Part shown: positions 13,008 through 24,144 of the stretch, one piece after another | How the letters are laid out: the number at the start of each line of letters is the position of its first letter | Numbering within the stretch: the first letter of the stretch is position 1 | Source: Schoenoplectus triqueter | Lineage: Eukaryota; Streptophyta; Magnoliopsida; Poales; Cyperaceae | Direction of reading: 5' to 3' | Assembly (NCBI GenBank): GCA_964058805.1 | Contig: CAXKVV010000936.1 | Location: 1-47,252, forward strand | DNA: 47,252 nucleotides | Position numbers and translations under genes: made by a program | The notes under the pieces: model-generated | The model's database searches: none | Told to the model about the DNA's origin: nothing | What the model saw: the letters and a program-made list of their open reading frames with translations, nothing else

Positions 13008-13541
13008 GGTAGGGCTGCAAACGAATCGAACACGAACAAACTGACATGTGTTTGAGTTTGATTTGAAATCTATTTTGAACTAGTTTGATTTGAAATAGAT
13101 AGGCAGTTTCGAACTCAAACCATTGTTTGAAATTTGATTCGTTAAATATTCGAACTGTTTGATTTGATTCGTAAATAGTTTGAAATAGAATTATTAGGTG
13201 AACAAATTCCACAATTCATATCAAAATAACAGAATCAAATATAAAATATATCAATTTAATATAAATTCATACAAAACTAAAAGTTCATTCAACAAAAATT
13301 AATAAATTTTATATAAATTCATACTACTCAAAGTCTCAAACAATCAAATAATTAATACAAATTCAAACAAAAATAGTTCGCGAACACATTTCGAACGAAC
13401 TCACCATGGTTTGAGTTTGATTAGATATAATTTCGAATTGAATCAGTTTGATTTGAAATTAATTTCGAACTAGAATCGAACGAACTTTTTTCGAATCGAA
13501 CAGGAACGAATTACGAATTTCGAATATTTCTTGCAGCCCTA
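13008..13541. mobile_element. hAT-type MITE, about 530 bp, with target-site duplication
   Basis: The left end TAGGGCTGCAA (13010-13020) and right end TTGCAGCCCTA (13531-13541) are perfect inverted repeats of 11 bp. GTTGCAC flanks both sides (13001-13007 and 13542-13548), fitting the 7-8 bp duplication of hAT elements. The interior has many TTCGAA and TTTGAGTTTGATT motifs. There is no transposase, so it is non-autonomous. Confidence 0.7.
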
Positions 13542-13548
13542 GTTGCAC

Positions 13549-14602
13549 CTGCAACTTAATTTGTTGAGATTGGTGGGGATGTATAATGATGACAAGAAGC
13601 AAAAACGCTTGGCCGCTTATATCTAAAAGGAATTAATTAGTGGTGCCTATTTTTTAATTAGAATTTCGTATAATCTTGTATATGAGCAAAAAGTACTTTG
13701 GAATGAACCAAACCAAATTGCAAACAAACTGTTTGTATGTTCAACTGAAATGGAAATACTCTCTGTTGCGCCACGTGAGTATGCAAATTCAGCGTTTGTA
13801 GGTTGAATAGGGAGACTAATTTTGTGGTTTCAAGGACGTGAGAAGTGAGAACACCCAGTGATTTTTTTTTTAAATAATTATGATATAAACCATAATTTGA
13901 CAATAAATGTTATTTAAATAAAATTTTACTGATAAATATGACAGCTCATGTGAGGCAGCACTTTTAAAACACATCCCACCAACATCTTTCTTGACAATCA
14001 TATTGGATTGATAGATGAGGCTGCACGCTTCAAATGCGAAATCATGTTGGATTGATAGGTTACATGGAGAAAGATGACAAGCAATGTGCCAGCCATTGAT
14101 TTTTAGTTGAGAACCAATGCGGTTGGTTTATGCAATAGTGGGGACCACACGCAAACAACCAAAATGCAAACTTACTTATCAGCTTTGCAAAGCGGCTTCC
14201 AATCATAGGATTTTCAGGGGTGATTTGAGATTGATAAAAGATGAAATCAGATGGTTTTCATTTTGCGCTGCACTGCGCGGCATTTGATATGGATTCCTTA
14301 TCAGGAGGAGTATATCCATATCAAATGAGCTCCGTGGAAATACTGTTATTTATATATGAGCTCCTTGGAAAGGAATATAAGAATTTGTATTTTTTTAAGA
14401 ATTTAGAGTGATTAGCCGAAAAGATTTATATATTGATAGTGCGGTGTCATTTTTAATTATCCCAGGAAACAAAAAAAAAGCATAATAATTACCACACAGT
14501 CATATATAGTGCAGAAGGAGCACCATGATTATTTTCCTAAACTCTCATGTGAGACCGAATAAACTAACTTAACTATTTGAAGAACTAATGCATACACATT
14601 TT
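13549..14602. other. Intergenic DNA downstream of gene B
   Basis: Short direct repeats occur (ATCATATTGGATTGATAG near 13998 and ATCATGTTGGATTGATAG near 14041; GAGCTCC(G/T)TGGAAA near 14327 and 14358). No exon or RNA was recognised. Confidence 0.45.
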
Positions 14603-17219
14603 TCAGAAACTAGAGATTGCATCAGACTTTCTGGTAATGTTTGACGAGACTAATTCTAGTGCGGCGCCTAGAGGCCACTGTACCGCCATGGAGGAGTTCG
14701 CGTACTCCACCTCTTTAACTGCTGTTACCATCATCATTGGATCAAAGCCTGTTGTTTGTGGAACAAAAAGCCCCAAAAGAAAGAAAATATTAATTAGATT
14801 CAGAAATAAGTAATTAGGAAATATATATTTGCCAGAGCTAATGAACACTGAAAAAATGCAGTATCCATACCAAGACCATCCACAAGCAGTGTGTTAACAA
14901 AGACAAAATCCAAGCACACATATGGCATCTCAACGAGATCCACATCTGGAAACAAATTACGCGCCTCCTCAAATGACTTCAGTTCACACGCCATTTTTGC
15001 GGCTTTCTCATACTCCACAAGTCTTACCTCAGTGCTTGGCTCGGCCGCAATCTTAGTCTGCAGAACGTTCATGATCAGTAGTACTCAATCGGTTTCTTTT
15101 ATTTTCAAGGGGCATTTTTTAGCTCCATATAATATACAGATCAAATACATCACTTCTGATACACAGCATAGGTACAAATACATGTTATGGATTAAGTCAA
15201 TGGCTTGACATGTATTAATTTGATCTACATATGGAGCTCCATAAAGATTGCATTTTATTCAACAATTGAATTGCCTGTCTACTAAGAACTTCCAAAATTG
15301 TCCAATTATTATCATCTAACAACATTGGATAGATAATAAATTAAAGGTCCTTTGATAGAATATAACTTACGTCATGACCGGCATCATAAAAACCACGCGC
15401 AAGGTAGAGTTTATGGAGGCCAGCTCCACCTCCGCCATTCCATACTCCATTAAATGTGCAGTTCTTTACATAGCATGTTGCATTTAGATTCAATGCTTGC
15501 ATCACATTAGCCTTACATTTCTCATAATTTGACCCACTTGGTACAGGTCTCACATTGTAAACCTCCCCATAGTACTCAAATTGCCCTTAATTTCACAATT
15601 AACGAACAAAAATAGAATTAAAAATTGCCATAACTTTGTAATCTTGCAGATGGATGTTTGTGAAGACTGTTGTAAGTTGAATAACTGATGTTTGTTCAAA
15701 GCAATCATATACCATTGTAATCACTTGTGACACAATAAGTGTATGTATCATTTGTGTACTTCAATACTTCTGCCCGCAACGCATATACACCATAACGGAA
15801 GTAACTGCAAAGAATCAACTCAGGAAAAAAAATAAAAAAAGAGATATTAAGATGATAAATTAATTAATATCTTGCATATAAAAAATATTTTGTCTGAAGT
15901 TAATTCATGTCCCTGTATATAAATGCTCCCTCATTAATTGTTCGGTTGTTCCTTATTATTATTTTTTCTGTTTCAACAATAAAGATACAATGGGACTTGT
16001 TCTCTGCAAGTACGTCCCTATTACAAATGCTCCCTCATTAATTGTTCGGTTGTTCCGTATTTTTTTTTCCTGTTTCAACAATAAAAGATACAATGGGGCC
16101 TTTTTCTATGCAAATACATGACCAAGATATACATGTATAACCTATCGCAGAGGCGGAAGCAGAAGCAGGATCTTCGACATTGGGGTCAAGTCATCTTTAT
16201 TATAATAATATTTTTAATATAATAATAATAATAATAATAATAATAAAAGTATTAATAGTAATCAACTAATCATCATAACTTTTTAAGATTAGGATAGAGA
16301 AATGAGTGAAAAGAGATCACGGTTCATTTTTTAGAGAATAAAAAGGTAAATATTAATGGTCCTTCAATCTATATACATGATATATTTTATTTTGAAATGT
16401 ATGGGAGTCAATTATATATAAATTTTAAAAAATATATGGGGATTAATTTTTGAGTATGTGCAGCATTTTAATGAAAAAATATTATAATATTTTATATTAG
16501 TAATACAAAATTTGAAAATGAATGATGGTCAATTGACCCCATTCCCTCTTAGTAGATCAGCCTCTGACCTATCGTATTGAAGAAAATATAAACTATATAA
16601 ATAACTATAAAGAATTAAGATGTTAACTATATATAATAAAAAAAATCAGAAATGAACCCATGGGAGTAGAGGTTGTAGTTTTCTTGAAGGTGATGAGTAG
16701 CAATGTATGGCTCTCCCTTAGGGAAAATTGGAGCATGTGAGGCAGCTTCCGAAGATACAGCATATATCATTTGTGTAGACGCACTCTCCTGAGCAAGCAC
16801 TGCCACAGTCTTTGAATAATCGGTGCCGACATTGCCTAATAGATAATTTATTGTATCCTACAATATCAAATTTTATAATTTATGGGTTCTGGTATTTAGC
16901 ATATATATTAGAAGTTTGTGAAGGAAGAAACACCAAAATAAACTACTCACGATAAACAATTGTATGCGTCTGTTGTGTGTCATAAATTTTAAGACATATA
17001 CGGTACACCTTTCTCAAATAAAACTGTCTTTGTCAAAATAGTTTTAGCTAAATGCACAAAGATTGGCTATGCTGTAACAATTGATCGAGTTGAATAGAAT
17101 TGCTCATACAATTCCAGAAACTTCCATACCCATAGGTAAGCTCCTTGCTTGGAGGCAGGAAGAACAGTCACCCACTCTGGTTTGTACAATAGTGAACTTT
17201 TGCTGAAAATATCATGAAT
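14603..17219 (-). CDS. Apyrase-like protein (GDA1/CD39 family), 5' exons missing; gene B
   Basis: Six exons join in frame: 17219-17130, 16857-16658, 15804-15713, 15585-15371, 15057-14871 and 14748-14603 (stop TGA). They give 309 codons matching exons 4-9 of gene A, with the same intron phases and identical lengths for three exons (90, 92 and 215 nt). Exon 5 is one codon shorter than in A. By eye exon 5 is about 65% identical in protein. The same defects appear: Gln instead of the catalytic Glu in ACR3 (KQGAYLW) and LAQESAS in place of the ACR4 Asp/Gly motif. The CTFNGVWNGGGGAG region and ACR5-like QWPLGAALE are kept. No equivalent of exons 1-3 lies in 17220-18456 or 46933-47252, so the gene is either truncated or split by the nested transposons. 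No stop or frameshift was found in the retained exons. Confidence 0.8.
15926..16130. repeat. Tandem duplication of about 100 bp in an intron of gene B
   Basis: GCTCCCTCATTAATTGTTCG followed by GTTGTTCC, TTTCAACAATAAA and GATACAATGGG occurs twice, starting at about 15926 and 16027. It lies in the intron between exons 5 and 6. Confidence 0.75.
16148..16566. mobile_element. hAT-type MITE, 419 bp, perfect 8-bp target-site duplication
   Basis: The element begins CAGAGGC and ends GCCTCTG. ACCTATCG flanks it perfectly on both sides (16140-16147 and 16567-16574), the size expected for hAT elements. Subterminal TTGGGGTCAA and TTGACCCC are also inverted. It sits in the intron of gene B between exons 5 and 6 and contains an (ATA)n run. 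It has no coding capacity. Confidence 0.85.
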
Positions 17220-17483
17220 CTGTAGCATACATATTTATAAACAAAATATACGTGTGAAAAAAAATAATAATTGGTTGTGTTAAAAGAGGTTAAACAAATT
17301 AAATTTATGGAACACAAATAGAAGTGTCAATTTAAAAACTTGAGATGACCATGACTAATTTAGTCTCAACTCTCAAGAAATGAACCTTGGACTAATTGAA
17401 AATGCTGTAATTACTCTAATTACCCTAATATATACAGAGAGAGATAGACTACGGTGATATGCATAGCATGGATGACCCGTGTG

Positions 17484-17802
17484 TTGCGGACTATTTTTTC
17501 GCTTTTAAAGTTCAAATGATCGATCTGACTGGTCAAAATATTTTTCATATGAAAATCTAATTAGGGACCAAATTTTATATTTTTTATAATTTTTTTACTT
17601 TTTTTTTACGATAACTAGAAAATCACTTGATTTAATTATTATGAGCTACCCAAGATGAGTGATTTTTTTAACTATTTTAAAAAAATAGTAAGAAAGTTCT
17701 AAAAAATATAAAATTTTATCCTCAACTAATTTTTCATATGAAAAATATTTTGACCAGTTGAATCGACCATTTGAACTTTGAAGATAAAGAAACGGTCTGT
17801 AA
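17484..17802. mobile_element. Long fold-back MITE, arms of about 150 bp
   Basis: Almost the whole element is an inverted repeat. The left arm includes AAAGTTCAAATG, ACTGGTCAAAATATTTTTCA and AAATTTTATATTTTTTA; the right arm has their reverse complements in mirrored order (TGAAAAATATTTTGACCAGT, CATTTGAACTTT). The arms meet around a short unpaired centre at about 17632-17654. Outer ends TTGCGGAC and GTCTGTAA are imperfect. It lies upstream of gene B exon 4. The family and target-site duplication were not determined. Confidence 0.7.
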
Positions 17803-18342
17803 TGTTGGAATTGAGACGTTAAATCCAATAAAAAATGTTTGGACTGTGTTAATATGATTAATATATCAAATACTGTTGTAAATATTACACTAAGTAATAT
17901 AATTGATATGCCATATAAATATGATTAATTAAAAGATGGCATAATACGTGTTTCACTAAGATTTTGGGCATGAAATATATAGAATTAAAAGTAAATTAAT
18001 TATAATTATTGATGGACCAATTATAATGGATTGGATTCAATTAATACTTGTGTTAAGTTAAAAGTTAGCCTTATGGTTTGGGCTTTTCCATTGGATTTGG
18101 ATCAAGATATCAAGCAAATTGAACCAAGCAACAAATCTTTGCGGGCCACAAAGATTGATTCTGAGTGACAGATTTGTTGTTCAATATGGCTGATATCTTT
18201 CTGACTTGCTGAAAACAATACCAAAACTTGTATACGTGTTTTGAACACTTGTACACATATTTTGGAGAGGATATTGGCATAAAATATTTTATAGAATATT
18301 TTGTGTTAATTATGAGATTTCTCCAAGATACTCATACCCGAG

Positions 18343-18350
18343 TATAAAAA
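18343..18350 (+). promoter_or_regulatory. TATA box of the interrupted LTR-like sequence
   Basis: CGAGTATAAAAAGCGC is a good plant TATA context on the plus strand. The giant element inserted about 110 bp downstream, probably within the former transcribed leader. Confidence 0.4.
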
Positions 18351-18451
18351 GCGCTGGGTCTCCAAGCAATTTCGGTATGATTTTTCAGGGCACGTGTTGT
18401 GATTAGCCTCCATTATCTTCTCCATTACACATAATTATCTCTAGAAAATTC

Positions 18452-18456
18452 GTGAT
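18452..18456. repeat. Target-site duplication GTGAT, left
   Basis: GTGAT directly precedes the TG end of the left LTR and is repeated directly after the CA end of the right LTR. This proves a single insertion event bounded by these LTRs. Confidence 0.95.
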
Positions 18457-18632
18457 TGTGCGACCCTTTTTCGCGCGCCGCCGCACCGCCGCCGGGCGAT
18501 GGGTTCTGCGGAAGAAGGACACGGAGATCCCTCCCGAGCGTGCATCTGCTGGGTGTCGGCCGATTCTGCCGTTTAGAGAGATTTGGATGCACATTCAGGG
18601 GGTTTTTAGTGATTGTGAGTTCTTGTAGATTC

Positions 18633-18654
18633 CGGTGGGCGCAAGCCCCCACCG
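18633..18654. other. Hairpin near the LTR end
   Basis: CGGTGGG (18633-18639) and CCCACCG (18648-18654) form a perfect 7-bp stem around an 8-nt loop. In the element's sense direction this lies about 180 nt before the end of the LTR, in U5. The right-LTR copy is at 40209-40230. Confidence 0.5.
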
Positions 18655-18766
18655 TTAATTACCCTGGGCTACGAACCTCGAGGCACCTCTGGATCTTTGA
18701 AAGAGAGAAGCAAATAGTATAGTTAAAAGATGGTCAAGTGGTCGTCTAGGTTTATAAAAAGGGGTC

Positions 18767-19320
18767 TACGGAAGATGAACCTACAAACAGATCGGTTCAA
18801 TCTATGGAAGACAAACCTACAAACAGATCGGTTTTGTCCTATGGAGGACGAACCTACAAACAGATCGGTTCAGTCCATGCCACCTCGAGATGTAACCTTA
18901 CCAACAGACCAGGTTAATCTCTTCATAGGGGGCTTGAGGTGAGTCTACATACAGATCGACTCGACCTCCGTTGATCTAGAAGATAAACCTACAAACAGAT
19001 CGGTTCAATCTTAACTAGTCAACAACCAATCACACAAAATACAACTCGAAGCGCTGAGCCGGTTGATCTTGAGGTTGGTGAATCAGGAGAAGGGTGGATA
19101 TGGCCCACGTGTTTCTTCTCACCGATCTTCTAGATCATGAATTCGAAGCACTAAGCCGATTCATAAACCTAGGAAACACAATTGCACACAATGTCAAACC
19201 TGAAGCGCTGGGCCAGTTCAACATTGAGGCATGTGTTAGTGAAGGAACCTACCTACAGAACGGTTCACATTCACTGTTTTGTGGATGAATCTACCTACAG
19301 ACCGATTCAATCTCACAGTC
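18767..19320. repeat. Interspersed minisatellite of ACCTACAAACAGATCGGTT units in the LTR
   Basis: At least four close copies of CCTACAAACAGATCGGTT lie at about 18780, 18817, 18853 and 18988. Looser relatives are CTACATACAGATCGACTC, CTACCTACAGAACGGTTCAC and CTACCTACAGACCGATTCAA. The same array is at about 40343-40896 in the right LTR. It is non-coding. Confidence 0.75.
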
Positions 19321-19394
19321 TCGGGAAATGAGCCAGGAGACAAACTCATCGACGGACGAGTTCAGTCTTGCCGGCTCAAATGGTCATGAATTAC

Positions 19395-19995
19395 TTGTTC
19401 ATGACACCGAGTCATTAAGATGTCACTTCGCTCGGACATCGTAATGTTCTTCTTCTTTAAAGTCGACATATCTCTCCATGCTGATGTCGTAGCTTTGGTC
19501 ATTCTTCAGCGAGCGTCGAGATGTTCTTGTCTCAACTAATCATTCTACGTGTTGCATTACTTGTGCAAAATTACTATATTGCCCTACACCCCTTGTGTGA
19601 GCGTATTCAATCATGAGTTACTTGCTCATGGCAGCGAGTCATTAAGATGTCACCTATCTAGGACATCATAATGTTCTTCTTCCTCAGAGTCGACATACAT
19701 CTCCATGTTAGTATCGTAGCTCTGGTTATTCTTCATCAAGTGTCGAGATGTTCTTGTCTCGACATGTTCCTTCATGTTACTATCAAAGCCTTATTCATCT
19801 CACGTCAAGATGTTCTTGTCTCAACGTATCTTGTTATTCTTCATTAAGCGTCAAGATGTTCTTGTCTCGACATATCTTCTTGTATTGCTATTAAAACCTT
19901 AATCATCTCACGTCAAGATGTTCTTGTCTCAACGTATCTTTTCATATTGTCATTGCAACCTTAGTTATCCTCCGTCAAGGTGTTCTCGTCTTGAC
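19395..19995 (-). repeat. Family of repeated hairpins in the LTR (left copy)
   Basis: Six copies of a 22-nt unit, GTC(G/A)AG...TCTC(G/A)AC around TGTTCTTG, lie at 19515-19536, 19742-19763, 19804-19825, 19850-19871, 19912-19933 and 19974-19995. GATGTC/GACATC hairpins lie at 19419-19440 and 19646-19667. Read as minus-strand RNA, which is the element's sense strand, the stems stay paired through G-U wobbles and one G-C to A-U double change. The identical array is at 40971-41571. Confidence 0.65.
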
Positions 19996-20137
19996 TAATC
20001 ATTCTAAATGTCATATCATGTGTGCAAATATTCTTACGTGGCTCTACACTCCTTATGTGAGCATGTTTATTCATTTCTAAAATGCACAAAGTCTATTATA
20101 TAATATCTTCCATTTATTATTTTTATTATGAAGATGC

Positions 20138-20140
<3 letters not shown>

Positions 20141-20190
<50 letters not shown>
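20141..20190. repeat. (ATT)n microsatellite in the left LTR
   Basis: The tract is two ATT units longer than its partner at 41717-41760. It accounts for the whole length difference between the two LTRs. Confidence 0.9.
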
Positions 20191-20191
<1 letters not shown>

Positions 20192-22724
20192 TCTTATTAC
20201 TATTATTATTTTTTATTATTATTTTTATTTCTTAAACTCTATTTATCTATGTAGAAAAATAATAGGAAAAAGGGGTAGCTATTAATTAGAGTTTTATTTA
20301 TATTTTTGGGATTTTTATAATAGCTAAAGTAGTAAAATTTTATTTTTATTATTTCTAAACTCCATTTATTCTGTAGAAAATCACTTACAAAAATAATAGA
20401 AAATAAAATGGCTATGATTTCTTATTTATATTTTCAAAATGTTTATAATAGCCAAAGTAATAGAATTTTATTATTATATTCTATTATATTGAAATACTAT
20501 TCAAAATTAAAAGATGGTTAGCTATACTATTTTACTATTATTATTTTATTATTATTATTATTTTTTATTTTTAATATCTATAATAGCTAAAAAGAAATCA
20601 TTACTAATATTCTATTCTATTTATTATACTATTCATTATATCTATCTTTATTATTTCTATTTATTATCTATAGAAAGGTATAAGATTTTTTTATTATTAC
20701 TATCATTAGTTGAAAATAGCTATAAGAGATGAAATTTATTATGTTTTTATTACAATTATTATTTTTATTTCATTTTATTCATCAAAAGTATTTTTATTGT
20801 ATATTTGTATAAAAATAACAAAAGAAATACAATTCATATTATAAAACTATATTATCATTCTTTATTATAAAAGAAAATGTATTTTACTATTTATTACCAT
20901 AGTAGTATATTTTGTATATTTTGTGCTATTTATTTTTATTATTCTTCTTACAGAAAATATAATATCTATTATTATTATTATTATTTTTTTTTATCAAAGA
21001 ATATAGCTAATCTCATTATCTATTATAGTATATTACTATCATCATTATTATTTCATGGAAAATCACTTGAAAAATCACTAAAACATATCTAGTTATTATT
21101 TATGATTTTTATTTGTATTTTTGGAATTTTTATAGTATTTAAAATGGCAAGTCAAAGCTAAGTCAAACATATCAATATAGGTAATGTCTTTTGCTTTTAA
21201 ATTGTTTTGTCATGATTATATTTTTAAAACTGGAATATTATTGTATAGAAAAATAGTATGAAAAATAAGGAGACTTTAGAAACAAATTTGAGTCAATTTG
21301 GAGTTCAGGAGCATTTTCAAATCATTTATTTACCATATATAATTAATGTTCTGTTATTAATTGATTAATGGGCTTAATCTGGGCCGCCAGATCTATATCA
21401 AGATTGGCACTCATCTTTCATTTAATCCTATTCTTATTTGGGCCGCCAGATATGTTTCAAGATTGGGTCATACTAGATGGACGGCCCAGATTTACGTTCA
21501 TATCTTTTATTTAATACGGCGCCTCATCTGCGTCGTTCAGCCTCTTCAAGATTCACGCGCTTGCTTTAATATCCGTGCCACTGCGATTATCTGACTCTCC
21601 AGTCAACAATTCCTTCAAGATTCACGCTAACGACGGCACCGGTGACTGGGGCCACCTCATTCCGATCAGGCGACAGCCTCAGCATCGTCTCATCGTGGAG
21701 AATCCATCTATAGCGCACGATTTATAATCTATACGATGGATTGTGTGATTCACTAGCGTCGAATAGAACCAGTTGATATTATCCGGTACCGAATCTTAAA
21801 TTTCAACAATTCAATCCAATTAACTGTTGTTTCCGTCAATTGAGCACTCAATTCACATCGTGTATGTATGTTAATGCATTCTAGCATGATCAAGCTCACT
21901 CAAATCAGTGTATATCTTCTCTATTCAAAATGCACCATGGTACCACTCGGTACCGATCAAGAATTTGGTATCAATCATTACATTTCTAAGCAATTGTCCA
22001 GATTTCTTTGATCTTTAGGCTATACAACTCATCGCCTATGCAGTATACACCAATCCAAACAATCAATTTGAATGATTATAGCATTCAAAGGTGTGATCAC
22101 TGCATCGGTCTGAATCGTAGCAACAAATTTCAAGAATTCAAATCAATTAATCGATTTAAAGCTGAAATCTTGGAGCAATTGCTTAGAAACATAAAGATTG
22201 AGAGGTCAATGACCTTCGATCAATCAAATGTTGCAACAATGAACCAGGAGGTAGCTTGGCCTTCGACTGGTTTTCTGATAAACGCAATTCCAACGCTAAT
22301 CACCCATATTAATCAGAAAAGAAGTGAATAATCATCAAAGAATCCATTTAACTAGTAAGGCGACAGTGTTAGAAGTATTTTAATCAAAGAATTCAAAGAA
22401 ATTCGATAGAATTCAAAGGAAATTGCAAGTAATTGAGAAACAGTACCAAATTACACTGGAATTGGTCAAAGACAGATGTAATTACAACTCAAATTCTCAA
22501 TTCTTGTCAATCATACTCACCTATCCTTCTCCTCTGTGATTATATCTCCTTGAGTCGATTGATAATAGTAGAAAGGGGTGACTGTTTGCCAAGTTCTCAA
22601 CACTTGTGAGATCAATTGGCTTTCTGGCTTCTCACTTGCTCTCTAAGCTTCTCAGGGATCTTGCAAATGCTCTAAGGGTCGTGTGTATGCCTCTGGTTCT
22701 TGGTTCCATCCACTGGCTAAAGGG

Positions 22725-22732
22725 TTTATATA
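22725..22732 (-). promoter_or_regulatory. Alternative TATA-like site in the LTR
   Basis: TATATAAA on the minus strand is a second candidate core promoter for the element, about 2.6 kb inside the LTR. The right copy is at 44295-44302. I cannot choose between this and the site at 25158-25165 from sequence alone. Confidence 0.25.
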
Positions 22733-23919
22733 GAAATCCATTGGTTTGACCGATTTTGACCATCTCAATCCAATTGCACATGGTGTATTATACTCTTCAC
22801 TCTAACTGCTTCCTTGTATGCCCTATGGTCCACTGAACCGAGTCTCCATTGCCTAGCTCATGTGCAACTGCCTAGAGGCAGTTATAAGTTCATTTTATTT
22901 GCTGATTTGCCACTATTCGGTTCCCATACTCTTGCAAGCCTCTCTAGCCCCTTCTAGATCCTTCCAGACCTCATACCATGTCTATATAAGCTGCTAGCAT
23001 GCTCCCTTAACTCCATTTTACAGAATTGATCTCAATTCACATCTTTTCTCCTATTACAAGCCATAATCAAGCTTCAATCTTTCATTCCAATTCCTTGCTT
23101 GTTTCTTCTGTCTCAAAGCTTCACCATCATCAACTCAGTGTCAGGCAACTCCCTGTGCTCTCATCTAGTCGATTTGCAAGCTCCATCACAGTGTTTGACC
23201 AACTCACTTCTAGGCCGAATTGTGAATTGGTGTAACTCCTACATCCAGCATTCAACTCCTTTCAATTGTCACTCTAACACCATCGCCTGAGGTCCTAGAA
23301 GCTCTTCCAGCCATTAATTGCAAGTTTCAAGCTTCAATTGGCAAGTTCAAGGTTTTGACCCGAGGTGTTGCTTCTTGCCATTTCTCTCTTTATATTGCAT
23401 CATTCTGAAATCTAAATCCATACACCTTCTCTCCTTTGTACTAGATAGCCAGGGCCAAGAGCAATTGATCTGAAGTTGATCCCTTTGTGTGATCTCCATT
23501 GATGGCGCCATTAAACTCTTCTGTTATCGCGAGGAAGAAGAAGAGAAGGAGAGAGAGGAAGGAGGGAGCGGGCCCTTCAGCGCCTGCGCCTGGCGTGCAT
23601 GAGCCGAGGCGAAGAAGAAAGAAGGTGCAGAGTGCGCCAGGTGCATACTTCTTTTTATTTCAAATTTAAATCTCTGCAGATGTTTCTACATAGAACTGGT
23701 TTGTAGTTTGCTTATGCACCATAGGTTCATAGATCTGACAATGGGCCCCGTCTGTAGGATTACTGAGTCTAGGCGCATAGTAATGGATTAATGATTGATT
23801 AGTGCATGATTTGGGTTAATTGATATGATATGGCATGTTATGATTGGCTCATTAGTTTAATCACCCTCCTTTATCTCTGATTATTCACTAACTAATGCTG
23901 AGGTGGCCTTATGGTATGG

Positions 23920-24144
23920 TGCCATGTGGCACAAGGCTGGGTGAAGTGGCCTCCTCTGGCTGTGCCATGTGGCATGGGGTTGGGTGAAATGGCCCTGTGG
24001 TATAATGCCATGTGGCAATAGGGTGATGAGGTGGCCCACTGGCTGTCTGCCACGTGGCACTAAGGTGGGGCCCACCTGTCAGTGACTCATACCAGGGTGG
24101 GGCCCAATTGCTGACATGGCCCAATGAGAGGCTGCCACGTGGCA
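23920..24144. promoter_or_regulatory. Five G-box-like palindromes with about 43-bp periodicity (left LTR)
   Basis: TGCCATGTGGCA lies at 23920-23931, 23963-23974 and 24006-24017; TGCCACGTGGCA at 24048-24059 and 24133-24144. Start-to-start distances are 43, 43, 42 and 85 bp. The CACGTG form is the plant G-box/ABRE core bound by bZIP and bHLH factors (family knowledge). Between them are GGTGGGGCCCACC-type blocks. The same array is in the 5' LTR at 45490-45714, upstream of the element's genes. Confidence 0.7.

Larger units (their letters stand above)
17803..18456 (+). mobile_element. Probable left part of an LTR split by the giant element
   Basis: The stretch opens TGTTGGAATTG, a common plant LTR start. 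It carries a TATA box (TATAAAAA, 18343-18350) and is cut at 18456 by the giant element; sequence resumes at 46938. No second copy, PBS or polyprotein is visible, so the call rests on style and context only. Confidence 0.35.

Noticed and set aside
19515..19995. CRISPR-like array
   Set aside because: The repeats are imperfect hairpins with irregular spacing inside a plant LTR, with no cas genes and no prokaryotic context.
20082..21092. Tyrosine-rich open frames in the LTR
   Set aside because: They are translations of ATT/TAT simple repeats and carry no domain.
22008..22331. 107-codon frame present in both LTRs
   Set aside because: The LTRs are nearly identical copies, so conservation is not evidence of coding. 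No domain was recognised, and it runs against the element's sense.
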